Positions 35,301 through 47,337 of a stretch of DNA of 64,000 nt are shown in pieces. The notes beneath the pieces are model-generated. The model had not been told where the DNA came from. It did no database searches and worked only from the letters and a program-made list of their open reading frames with translations. The first letter of the stretch is position 1. Each line of letters starts with the position of its first letter. This DNA comes from Warburgia ugandensis (Eukaryota > Streptophyta > Magnoliopsida > Canellales > Canellaceae). The DNA lies in the NCBI GenBank assembly GCA_035236585.1, contig CP141130.1:32375501-32439500 (forward strand), in the 5' to 3' direction. The position numbers and the translations under genes were made by a program.

Positions 35301-35863
35301 TTTTGAACTTTTAGATTTAACTACATTTGGTAGGCAGGTCCATAACTTTAGTCGGACTCTAAACTTGCTCTTTTAGGATCAAAGTTGTCAAATTTGTGTA
35401 TTTTTTCTCATTTGTACCCTAAACCTACAAAATATAGAATTAACTCTAATTAGTGCTATTTAAAGAAATTTTTGGGCTAAAACCTATTAAATATAGAGGT
35501 ATATGTGTAATACTTTTGTATATATCAAACACTTCCAGAGATGTTGATAGGACAACAGGTATTACAAATGCATTTTATATTCTTCTTCTCATGCTTTGGT
35601 GAAGTTATTAAGTGTTAAGTGGTTCAGTGTTATCATATTATGTAGAGACAGAAGTTAGATCCATGGAATTTCCATCTTGAATTAGAATCGCTTATATTAG
35701 TTTGCATAAAAAGTTAGGTTCAGTCACTTCCTCATAGAGTTGTTGAATACATGACTATAATGGTTATCTACTATGAAGTCGAGACTTATCATTACTTCTT
35801 AGCATGTTGACATTAATGTGCATATAGAAATACATGTAATTCCAATGAATTGTGATTCATGTA
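35301..35863. other. Stretch without recognised content
   Basis: AT-rich, no supported gene or repeat. It immediately precedes the LTR terminus TGTGGCATCC at 35864. Confidence 0.5.
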
Positions 35864-36472
35864 TGTGGCATCCAGGTTTTTGTAACACATTTTGTAATAC
35901 ATTTTTCAAAGGCAAGGCCCTTAATAGTAAAAAAAAATTATAAAACAAAGTAGCAGAAATTCTTTTCCTCAAAACTTGTTTGAAAAACCCAAGTCATCAC
36001 TTCATACATAATATAAGTAGATTTTTTGTACAAGATAAAATTCCATTGAAGGAATACACTTTTAATAAATTCCAGAATCCATCCAATGATTCATAGTACA
36101 GCCCGGGTATCATTACAATACTTGTCCAAATTACATAATTCAAATTTCAAAGTTCACCATACAATAAAAACTCTTAATATAATACAATGCTCTCAAATAA
36201 AAATACATGTCTTCAAGGGATATACCCTGATTGATTATTCTTCTAAGTTTTCTTATGTCTTGAGTTCCTAATTCTCCTTCTCTATGTCTGAGATATTATA
36301 AACATTGAAACATTTACAATATCTCAGCAAGCTATGCTTGGTAGGGGATTCAAGAAACATAATAATTTGACAGTATAATCCTAATACTTCATAATCCCAT
36401 TATTCATACTCATGGATCAATCTCTTTACTTGGTCATATATGTACATCCTTACACATACATATTGTATCCTT

Positions 36473-36505
<33 letters not shown>

Positions 36506-39500
36506 AGTCAAAAATGTGAAAAATAGTTAATATCTTAAACCATAATCATACCCAATTTATACTGAGTTGATAGATCATCCAGACTCTGCTGAACATACTC
36601 CCTCATTTGGGTAGTATCAGTAATCCATGATTAACCGGCATCTCATCATACCATATCATAAGGCATTTCACTATGCCATGCATCATAATGCAAAAATACT
36701 CAAAGGACTACTATGCATGCAGTCAGACTCCATACCAGCACACCCAGATAACTACCCAATAATCCACTTATACCATCCTTGGTGAAAATCACAATATCCA
36801 TGTCCGTATGGGGGGGGGACCACGGCTATCATAGTGGTGACCTTCCCATAATTGCCCAACCTAACTTTTAGCCTCACTTAAGCTTGGTATCCATATCATA
36901 ACAAGTTTCGGAGAGCGGGTAGCCAAACCCTACTAAATCTCCTAGCATAGCATCCCCAAATATGCACCTGTTTAAAACAAAACCACAAGCATGGAAAACC
37001 ACAAGCCTTCATGCTTGTATGTAAAGTAATTCTCATACGTATCAGACAATTTGTATATTTACTTAGGGCTAGAATATTTTCTAGTTCCCTATTCACTTAG
37101 AGTTTTTTTCCTCAATTCTAACTTAACCACTTCATATGTGTTTTGGTTGGATCATAAGGGTTTTCAAGGGATTTAATACGGATATTTACATTACACTTGT
37201 CAACATTTCTTGATCAATATATTTGATAGTTAGAATGATCTTCTAATCTTTCAGATCTAAGTATTTTCTATTCTAAGTATTTATGTATTCCTTTCTTTGA
37301 TCTTGATCTTTCATAGATCCTTTGATCAACAATTTATACTTGTTAATAAAGATCAAGGGCTTAGATCTTCTATCATCTAGTTCTTCTTTGATTTAAGTTT
37401 AGTTATTTGATCATCCTTGAGGAGGAGGATCTTAGTTCTCTTCCTTAAATCATATTTTATCAAGGGTTTGGATTCTCTATCTAGATTTGTCTACAACATA
37501 CACACATAGATACATAATAAAATATGACATTAGGATTCTTAGTGTTCTTGATCATTCAAAATCCTATGGATCTTATTTGATCATCCTTATCTTACTTACA
37601 ATTTATATTAGGATTAGATAATTTACTAACATTTTATGCTATTATTATTATTATTCAACCAGTTAAGGTTTTATTGGTTAAAGGTAGCTTATTTCATCCT
37701 AAGTCTAGATAGCTCCTCTTATTTCCAATTGACTAAGGCTTACTAGCTGAATGGATGAACCCAAAGTGGTTACCTCAATCCTCATGTAAGGAGGTGTTTA
37801 GACCTCACAAATGTCAACAAAAGTTATGGGAAGAGCAAGGTTCTATTAGAGAACCCCCCTTAACCACCATATTTAGCATTCACTAGACTGATCTTAGCTC
37901 AACCTTTCATAAGGTTCCTATGAGCATTTTAACCCTACGTACTCTTTCTAATTGATTTTATTTAAATCCACAAACATTTAAAATGTTATTCATGGGGTTT
38001 GATCATCCTTATATTGTCCTGCTAACTATAGCTCTTACTAATATTAAGTCAAATTCATTCACTCATTTTAATTATCCATGAATCTCTGTATTCCATTAGT
38101 TTACATTTTTGGTGATTTATGCTCATTATATCTTAACAACTACTTAGCATTTGAATCTACTAATAAAATTTGACAATAAATAAATCATAAACTTTAAATT
38201 ATAAATTCAATATAAATTTAACAACTATTTATACTAACATGCTTTCTATGAATGTAACTTAACCTAATGAAATAAAACTATACTTAAACTAGCATCATCA
38301 TAAGTTATGAAATACATGAAATTTTACTACTAATCTAATGGAATCATGCAAAAATCTCGAATTTAAACTAACATGGCCCTAACATAATTAAATCTACCCA
38401 ACCTATTATAATAATCTAACATATAGAACATAGCATGCTAACATTTAAGAATTATATTATCATGCTTCCTAATTTACAACATAAATCACATTTACAATTC
38501 TATTATCAAATAAATGACAATTAAACTAATTAGATTAAGATTATTAAAAGCTTTTACTTATAATCCAACCATTAGATCTTAGATCTTTTCCTTTAGATCA
38601 AGGGTTTTAATTACATTTAGGGTTTTTACTCCATTAAGATCCAAAGATCATATCCACTTATTTTTGTCATATTTAATGCATGATCTAACTCGATTCCATC
38701 ATAATATCATTTATTCAATCCATCCCAAGGGTCTGATCATACTTGATCTCATTGATCAAGTAGATCCCTTTGTATTTTTAGGTTATTTCTACCATAAAGG
38801 GTAGATTCCTCAATTTATGTTAGATTTGTCAAAATAAATCATGGATATTACTTTATTTCAACATTATATCATCATTGCATTAGATCCTTAATATCTGATC
38901 ATCTTAGATCTTGTAGATCATCACGTGCGCGGAGACGCTACCACAAGGCATGTTTCCATGCGATGTCCCACAACGGCATCTTGGGATCCCGATCTTATTA
39001 AGAAGATTAGACAGCCCGTTTTGGACCACCTAATTAATTCCTCTTCAATCAAAGGCTCAAAACTTGATTATATTTTATGAAAATTCTACCCTAGAGATTT
39101 TGGACCCATCTAAATCGATTGGATTGCTCATATTTTCTATCTGAGCCCTCCATACAGAAATGAAGGGTTCTTATCCTTACTTTATTTTTATAATTTTTAA
39201 CCTAAAACTATTTTCAGAAGAACAAAAATTTCATAAACTAACATGAAATAAGTATGGTAAGAGTTTCCACCTGCTTGATTGGAGAAAAACACAGGTTTTA
39301 CAGCCCAATTTTAAAGAATTATCCTATTGATGATAAGATCACCTGATAATCGCTTGTTTTTGTAATTTGTTTTGATTGCACCGTTGGATCTTGAAATTTA
39401 TTTTGGGCTTTTGTGGCTATGTAGTCTAGGAAAATATGAATGGTGAGATTTGTGAGTTTTGATTTGGAACAGAGGGCCTAATTGAATTTAGGTCTATTGT

Positions 39501-40222
39501 TCCAATTTAGAGGGAGGAGAGAGAGAAAGTGAAAGAAGAGAGATTTTTGGGAGTTTTGGAAATTTGGGAATGCATCTAAATGTAGTTTTTTAGGGGAAGT
39601 AAGATAATTTTGTAGGAATTTTAATGAACATTTTTTGAGGATTTTTGGGGGTGTATTTATAGATGTTTTTGAATTTTTCATAATTACTTATAATAATTAT
39701 GTTTTAATTCTTTTGAATATTAAATTAACATTAGATCCTCCACTACCACCTCCTTCTCCACTCTCAGCTATAGTGGTTTGACCGCTCATTACATATTTTG
39801 CTGTTGGATTCATTTGTGGGCCCCATAGAGGTGTGAAAGGACCATTTTGCCTTTTATGGAGAAAAATTCATTTTATTCTCTCGAACTTGAAATTGAGAGT
39901 ACTTAGTGGCATTGGAATCGTATTTCTGAGTACATTCTAGATATTGATGTCTTAGATCTCAATTATGAGTAAAATCACCATTTTACCCTTTTATTCATAA
40001 AAGTGGAGAAAATTAGGGATTTTTTATTTTAACTCAGAATTAAACATACTTGTGTCATTTCGATCGAGTTTTAGAGGACATTCATAATTTATAAGTTTTC
40101 AATCATGTATTAATCTCTACAAAAAGAGAATTTCAATTAACCTAATATTCTAGCTCATAATTTCTGAAAATTCAAACTAAATTGACTTTCTTAATCAATT
40201 TACAAAAATTGGGGTTATTACA
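35864..40222 (-). mobile_element. Large gypsy LTR, minus orientation (about 4.36 kb)
   Basis: Ends tgtggcatccaggttttt at the left and ggggttattaca at the right. The right end is followed by a minus-strand polypurine tract (40223-40240, complement of atcttaccccttataata) and a tcctcgaaattc box, as at 21402-21440. It matches 20081-21401 on the same strand. Its 36580-36960 part matches about 46730-47000 in inverse orientation (gagagcgggtagccaaaccc, ccacggctatcatagtggtg). A TATA-like gtatttatag lies near 39654. The length is at the high end and may include secondary insertions. Confidence 0.7.
36473..36504. repeat. Compound (GT)n(TA)n microsatellite
   Basis: About 16 bp of GT followed by about 16 bp of TA inside the large LTR. 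Confidence 0.95.
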
Positions 40223-42479
40223 ATCTTACCCCTTATAATAATTTTGTCCTCGAAATTCACATTTCAACTTATGAGTTTTTATTAACTCATTCATAAGAAT
40301 TCTTATGTGGGCCTTGCCACTTAAGGAAACCTCCATTTCCTTTCATTCATGGTTCATGTTACCTTCTTCCTAAAGATAAAAATCATATTTTTGGGACATA
40401 ATACATGTCACTAATAATGCTAATGCATTGATCACTTATCCTGATTTTTTGGTAGACTTTTCAAAAGGATTAATAACTCTCAAACTGAGTTACCATTTTG
40501 TTCACAACTTCCTATTTCTCTTGATTAGTATACTAAATTTATATTCCTCATTTTCACCTATCTTTCAATACTTCATACTTTTCTATTCTAACTTCTATTG
40601 CTCATCCTCATTCCTTTTCAACATATATGGTTTTGGCATATCTTCCCTAATATGTATAGTCCTTAGACTATATACCAAAATGACATATTGCTTTGATTAT
40701 ACAATTTCAAGTATTATTCTTTGTAACACTCTTCCAATATTTGGAAGTAATTATCTCTTCTAGGTTCTTCCATTATTTGGAAGTACTTATCTCATTTTTG
40801 TTGTAGATAATCATACTCCTTTACTATTTCTTTCTATTGAAAATTTCTTTTCAGATCCTAATATTAACTGATAGTTTCCTTATAATAACTTCTTCCTCAA
40901 CTTTCATTACTATTCTTGTACTATGATTTCCTCTTTATTCATAGCACTTGATTTTTCTTATACCTCCTTTTTAAGATTATGTATTTCCTCATGCATTTTT
41001 ATTCTTTTCAAGCATACCTCACAACTTTTTCATATCATACTAACCCTTTATTTGAAGTATTCTTGATAATTCCTATTAAAAGAGTCTATATTGACTTCGT
41101 AGTCATCCACTTTCAAGCCTTTAAAAACTCCATAATTTACCATATATTCTTCAAGTCTCAATACTCTACCATAAACTCTTTATGGTTTATGTAATCAATG
41201 GCAAGATTATACTAAAAGAATGTCCTTGTAGTATGCTATACAATCAATATGAGATAAATTTCTCTAACTGTCAAAGTCATCTCACAATTCAGTTTCATCT
41301 CCAATCTTTGTTGGTTCAACTTCCATATCATTCTTAGAATTTATATGGCCCTAAACTTTCTTTCTTCAATCAACATGTACGCTTACTAGATAGTTGACAA
41401 GTTTTGTAAGTGTCTATCATAAATTTGGGAATTACTCATCCTTATAGAGTAAAAGGGTACTTAATTTTCTCAATAATATCATTTATGTTCAATGCATCCT
41501 CACATTGACCTTCCTTTTTCTTTTCTTAAGAAAATTGTTAACTCCCAATGTAAACTTATTGCTATAATCACTCCTTTGTCTACTAATTGTTAATATTTGT
41601 TCTTTTGTGTGGAAGAGGCAAAGTCACTTGTTTTCGTTCTGTTACATGCTTTTTTTATTATATCTAAAAAATGTTTACATATATAAATACATATGTAATT
41701 TATTTAAATACATACTCCATTTTTAGATACTTTAATTTCTTTCATTTTTGAGTGTTTGCAACAAGGATTATTTGAAAATCATTTGTGCTTTCGGTGCCTT
41801 CTTTCTAAACAATGCAATGTGCCTTTTGATGTCGAGGATGCACTTTACAAATTTCTTGGCCCGGGACTCATTTGTGGAACATTAGAGCAATGACCAATGG
41901 AGTGGGGAATTGATGATATGTTACAAGGGTTCTTTTAGATCTCCAAGGATCAAAGCTTAATTATTCTCTGTAATATAAGGTAAGTTTTAATTTTTTGGTT
42001 TTCTTGGCAACTTATGTTTTATAGATAAGGATTGTAAACTTTAATTACAATTCATATAATTGTGTATATTAGTCTCATTAGATATTACTCCTTTTAGATG
42101 TGCATGGTGGGTACGCTTTTCTTTTTTTATTCTTGCGGAATGCACATCCATCCCGCCATTAGGGAAATCATAATAAGTAGCTTTTACTCTTTTCATTTAT
42201 AATGTATAGATAAGTACTTTTTTATCTATACTTGATTCATTTAAAATATGTAGTGCACAATCTTCTTTTTTTTTCACAAATTTTTATGGATTCTAGCCCA
42301 AAAGAATGTGTCAATTGAATTACATATGTTATATTGTAGGCCGTTATGCTTTCTCAGCGGGAAAATATGAAGAGGTACACAAAATCAATTCTTTTTCATT
42401 TGTTTAAAGATTGCAAGAATAATGTAATAGGCAATACAATAAAATTATGTAGAAATGTAAGTGTAAAGAAAAGAGAAAA
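40223..42479 (-). mobile_element. Presumed internal region of the minus-strand element, no coding recognised
   Basis: It follows the polypurine tract of the LTR at 35864-40222, so its left part should be the 3' end of that element's interior. All frames are short and dominated by Phe/Ile/Ser/Leu. Around 41745-41985 one frame reads QQGLFENHLCFRCLLSKQCN and PFDVEDALYKFLGPGLICGT, more protein-like than its surroundings, followed by a possible splice donor (aaggtaagtt, 41979-41988). I do not recognise it. Extent of the element is uncertain. Confidence 0.35.
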
Positions 42480-42554
42480 AATGAAGAACTTTTAAATTCA
42501 GAATTTGGAATTCTGACTTTAAAAGTTCTTTTCTTCCATAATTCTGAACTTTTA

Positions 42555-42673
42555 AAGTTCATATTCCAAATTCTGACTTCTAAAGTGACTTTTAATGACA
42601 AAATTTGTAATTTTGACTTCAAAAGTTACTTTTAGAGTTGAAATTCCAAATTCCAACTTTGAAAGTGACTTTT
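42555..42673. repeat. 40-bp minisatellite, three units, in a longer degenerate array
   Basis: Units at 42555-42594, 42595-42634 and 42635-42673 share the pattern gttNaaattccaaattctga then cttcaaaagtgactttta. More degenerate copies and half-units extend over about 42480-42950, several in inverted form (ggaatttggaattc, aacttttaaagtt), so the array can fold on itself. Confidence 0.8.
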
Positions 42674-43009
42674 GAAATTGAAATTCCAATGTCCCACTTC
42701 AAATGTTTTGGAATTTCAACTTTAAAATTATGGCATTTTAAGGTTGGAATTTGGAATTCTTACTTTAAAAGTCTGGACTTTTAAAGTTGATTATCCAATT
42801 TTGACTTGAAATCTTATCCACAATTAAGGACTTTCCAAGTGGGAAACTATAAATCGACTTCAAAAGTGCAAGAATTTTAAAGTCAATTTCCATTAATTGG
42901 CATGAAAAGTTTAACACTTTTAAACTCAATTTTCAAGTCAACTTGATAGATTTCTATTTGATAATAGAATTTTATTAGTATTTTTAACATACTTTAAAAC
43001 CCTCTTCTG

Positions 43010-43580
43010 TAATAGTGGGAGTCTGCCTCCTTCCAAGAGGGTCCTATAAGCTTGTGAGCTATTGTAGGTCTCTTATACATGTTTTCTAATTAAAGATTGG
43101 AAAGTTGGGTGAGTCAAGTGATATTTAACCTAGGTGGGGTAAGGGATGGTGAGAAATTCCACCCTTGATCTTTTAGGGTAAGTGACCTTACTAATGTTTT
43201 AAGCAATCCCATGTAGTTTGATCAACATATAAAGAACCTTAAAGCTTGTAAATGTGTGCTAATATGCAAAGAAAAATAGTAAACTAATGCAACAATCCAA
43301 AGTAGTATTCAACAAGTAAAGATATTAACTACATTTTATTTAACTACAGAACAGGAATGCAACCTGATGCTAAGAATTGATAAGGAGGTTAGGGTACTCA
43401 AAGTGGGGTCCTAGAATTAATTGTTCATATAAGGGTGGGTCCATGTACATGCCACCTCCTCTTCCAGGTTAGGATGGGCCACCTTGACCTATATTATTAC
43501 AACCATTTTTAAAATTTTTTTTAAATGAATCACGATATAAAAAACACATTAAGTCCTTACTACAATTCACTCAAAATAAA
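43010..43580 (+). repeat. Dispersed repeat, copy 2
   Basis: Same block order and orientation as 32151-32900 (see that entry). Blocks include ttccaagagggtcctataag, taacctaggtgggg and gtgggtccatgtacatgcca. Confidence 0.7.
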
Positions 43581-43599
43581 AAAAATTGAAGTATCATAT

Positions 43600-44036
43600 G
43601 TATTTTTCCAAAGTCCTTTACTAATCCTTTATAGATTCCTACACAAAATAAAAAAGCTAGTATCAAAATCTTCTAGAATAAGGAAAAAGTAAGGCAAAAA
43701 AAGCAAGTATGCTATATGACGTCCCTAAAGCTATTACTCTTGATAAATAAAATTTACCACCAGTATATAGATCTATTGGAGTGTAGACACGACAAATACG
43801 TGCATATCCCACAAAAACTCTTAAATGGGTTTTATTTAACATAAAAGTCACTTTACTTTAACCTAGCCGATCATCTAAAGAAAGTTATTAAATTGAGCTA
43901 TTAAATTGAGCTTCTACATTTAAGGATAAAGGATAAAATTAAAGCAATCTTACTCATAAAAAGAAACTCTTTTCAAGGATTACATTGATTACAAAGAATT
44001 GAGTACATAAATAAGAAAATAAAAGGAAACAATTAG
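43600..44036. other. Stretch without recognised content
   Basis: AT-rich; no gene, repeat end or RNA signature seen. Confidence 0.5.
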
Positions 44037-44330
44037 AAGAAATTCTAATTTCACATAATAACGCCCATAATAGTGTTTGCAAAATTTGAGGCTGTTATAA
44101 GGAAGTGTCATGTTGGGTTACAAATGAGAAAATCTTGGTCATAGTTTTTAGTATGTTTTGATTAAAAAGACAAGTTCCTCTCAAGTGACACAATAAGAGA
44201 ACCATATAGCAAAACATACTAAAAACTATGACCAAGATTTTCTCATCTGTAACCCAACATGACACTTGCTTACAACAACCTCAAATTTTGCAAACACTAT
44301 TCTGGGCGTTATTATGTGAAATTAGAAATT
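44037..44330. repeat. Near-perfect inverted repeat (hairpin; MITE candidate)
   Basis: The left arm (44037-44159) and right arm (44211-44330) are reverse complements over about 120 bp with about six differences. They are separated by a 51-bp loop. Matching outer ends are ttctaatttcacataataac / gttattatgtgaaattagaa; matching inner ends are atagtttttagtatgtttt / aaaacatactaaaaactat. No protein coding. The shape fits a foldback MITE, or a recent inverted duplication able to give long double-stranded RNA. No clear TA or TTA target duplication with a standard Stowaway/Tourist terminus was found. Confidence 0.9.
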
Positions 44331-44333
44331 TTG

Positions 44334-47300
44334 ACCTAAAGAAAAATAATTTTTATGGAAATGGAATTGGAATTGGAGTGGAAATATGAATATTTGGAAT
44401 GTACTAGAAAAATCGAGTCCAACAACATAAAGAACACTAAAATTGGAGTTTGGATAAATTTCACCCTAAAATTTTACTATTTTATGAGTAGGTTATGAGT
44501 TTTCGAGGAGTATATCTTTTTATAGAAGAATAATTTGGAACTAAAACTAAAACCATTAGATAGTACTTAGAAAATAAAATCCAACGAGCTATAGAACGCT
44601 GAAAAAAAAATCTGGATGAAGAAGTTATGGGCCTTTGAAGTCAGGGACAATATGTTAATTAAAAGATAAAAAAAGAAAAACTAAGAACATTAAATTGAAA
44701 TTATAAAATATGGATTCTACTTGTCGATATGAATTCAAGGACACTAAGTTTGCTGAAATCAGAGGTTGGATGAATAAAAGATAATTTTCTTGCAAATGGG
44801 TATTTTTGTAATTTCACTAACTAAGCCCTACTTGTAGTTGGAATGTGACAGTCAATGGAGTTAAAAAACATCATTAACTGGTATTATGGTGTTTAAAATA
44901 GTAAAAGTATCATGATTAACAATTAATATAAAATAATTAAAAGAAAAAGAAAACAAATTAAAATAACAAAAAGGGGGCCAGGATTGATAATCGCACCCCC
45001 TCACTTAAACAAAAAGGGAAAACAGATATTGGTCTATTTCCCAAACCCAATGAAAAGAGGAAACCCGATGGGGGGAAGAAGATAAGAAGAACGAGAGGAA
45101 AGGAGGAGGAAGAAAGAAGAAAGGAGAAAGGAAAGGAGAAGGAGAGGGGGAGAGATTGTGCACGTAAGCAAGCAAAGCCTAATCACGCTGGAGGAGAAGA
45201 AACCCAAGGTTTCTGTTTAGCCAGAGTTGCAGAGGTCACTAAACAAAATGGAGGCCTAGATCGATGCTCCAAGCCATCCATCCTCTTCAGCATGGAGCCA
45301 CGAGCAAAACCCCTCTGGTTTTGCTACAATCGGAGAAGAAACGAATGTGGATCGGGGCATGAACAATGCACACGGCTAGGGATGGAGTGTTTCATGATAG
45401 ATTAGAGCCAATCTAGCATGCCTAGGAAGGGGAAAAACAATGTCACGCCTCCTTTAGGTAAGATCTACAAAACCTAGTTCTTAATTTGGTGAAATTTGTT
45501 AGATCTGTGAATTTTTATCCTAGATGAATTAAACAACCCTACAATTACTATAATGTAGGTGGAATTGATGAATTTAGATGTAAATTGATTGCAAAAAGAT
45601 CGGACAATCTTGACCATCTGATTGGTTACTATTCACACAATAACTTTTTGATGTCTGATCAGTGATCAGACACCACACATGAATTCCACGGCTTTAAAAA
45701 TAATAGGATATCGACTAAATTGAGGAAAATATATTCAAATTGACTGAACCACTTTAAGAAACATTGAAACTGAATGGATGGACCAGATCAAAGGTGATCA
45801 ATTTCTATAAAATCATTAGTAAGGATGTATTAAAGATTAATTAACTATCCTAGAGCTTCAAATCATGCTAATAAATTAGTATTAATGATTTGAGACCCAA
45901 ATTTGGCTTAAGATGTTAGTTCTAACTGATCAGAGTTAGATCTGACTGCTAGATCAACACAGACACTGTAAATAAATTATTTAAATGACTAGGTTTATTA
46001 ATATTTAGTTTAATTATAATGAGGTAAGTTGTAGATTGGATAACTTCATTTTTATAACACAAATGGACCATTTTGACCCTCAGGAAGCAAAGATAAAGAA
46101 TCCTAATAGATGTTTATGATTTAAAAAAAAAACAATTGTTGGTTGATCTCATGAATTTAGATCAACAGCTATGATCATTCAAAGAATCAAGGTATGGAAT
46201 AAGATCTAATCATATGATCCATACCATTAAAGTTGTTTAAAAAGAATTAATTGATTAGAATGATTCATGGTTACTTGAATTAGCAGATCTAGGTGAAGAA
46301 TAAGGAGTAGATCAACATGGATCTTAGAGACTTCGCGAACGTCATCGATCAACTAGTGGAAAATGGATGAACTCGCTACACGAGGTAGGTGGAGAATTAA
46401 GAAAGCATGTCTTCATAGTAAGATGCATGTTTTTAAAATATGATCTTATTTTTATGATAGATATTATGTCATTTAAATTGTGCATTTCCTATGATATATG
46501 ATGATGAAAAATGTTTACTTGTGAATGATAAAAATTTCTGATTTGAAATGCTACATGAATGACATGCTTATAATTGAAGCCTGTTGAATGATATTAAAGG
46601 ATACACATGATCTGTTCTTAAAAATATCATAGATATTATTGTGATAAAATGACATTTATGGTACATGGGTATGATTATATCATATGTGATGTATGAGTCT
46701 AGGATTTTACAGTACGTCCTTGGTGGTCAATCACCTAATAAGTGAGAATGTTATGATTATGATGAGATATTCACATATATATTATGGACAGGCAAGATGC
46801 CTACGTATTATTATTTTACATCCAAGCGTGGTGGCCTGAGAGTTTTGATTTAGACAAGCATAGGCCTGGGGATGCTATGTTAGCAAAGTTGTAGGGTTTG
46901 GCCACCCGCTCTCTGAAATTTATTATATGATGGATATCATGCCCAATGAGAGGCTAAACGTTTGGTGGGGCAATCATGGGAAGGCCACCACTGTGATAGC
47001 CATGGTCTCTCCCATGCGGACATGGATTTTATTATTTCCATAGTTGGTATAAGTGGATTATTATATAGTTAGGGCACGCTATACAGATTTAGACTACAAC
47101 ATAGTAGTCCTTGCATTTGATGCACTACGGTGCATATATGATAGCATGGTGACATGCGTATATGATGATGGCATGATGAGATTCCTATTATGATGATGGC
47201 ATGATGAGATGCCTATTATGATGATGGCATGATGAGATGCATTTTATGATGTTACTAACAGTGGCTAAAGTTTTATAAACCCCGTATTGTAAGGGGTATA

Positions 47301-47337
47301 TGTATGAGACCCAGTATAGTCTGGGAATGGATGTTAT
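44334..47337 (+). mobile_element. Gypsy LTR, outermost layer of the right-hand nest
   Basis: A relative of 35864-40222 in the opposite orientation: the block gggtttggccacccgctctc and ccaccactgtgatagccatg near 46880-47010 matches 36780-36940 reversed. It also carries the shared U3 module (agtccaacaacataaagaac near 44419; agttatgggcctttgaagtc near 44623) and agggggccaggattgataat at 44973. Its 3' terminus is not reached before the next LTR begins at 47338, so it is probably interrupted by that element. Confidence 0.6.
47161..47244. repeat. 28-bp tandem repeat, three units
   Basis: Units begin at 47161, 47189 and 47217: tatgatgatggcatgatgag followed by atKcctat. Confidence 0.92.

Noticed and set aside
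40428-40763. 111-residue Phe/Ser/Leu-rich frame that looks membrane-like
   Set aside because: Compositional effect of T-rich sequence; no start context, no family motif, no conservation visible.
44037-44330. Assignment of the hairpin to Stowaway or Tourist MITEs
   Set aside because: Terminal bases and target duplications typical of these families were not found, so it is listed only as a hairpin with MITE as one option.
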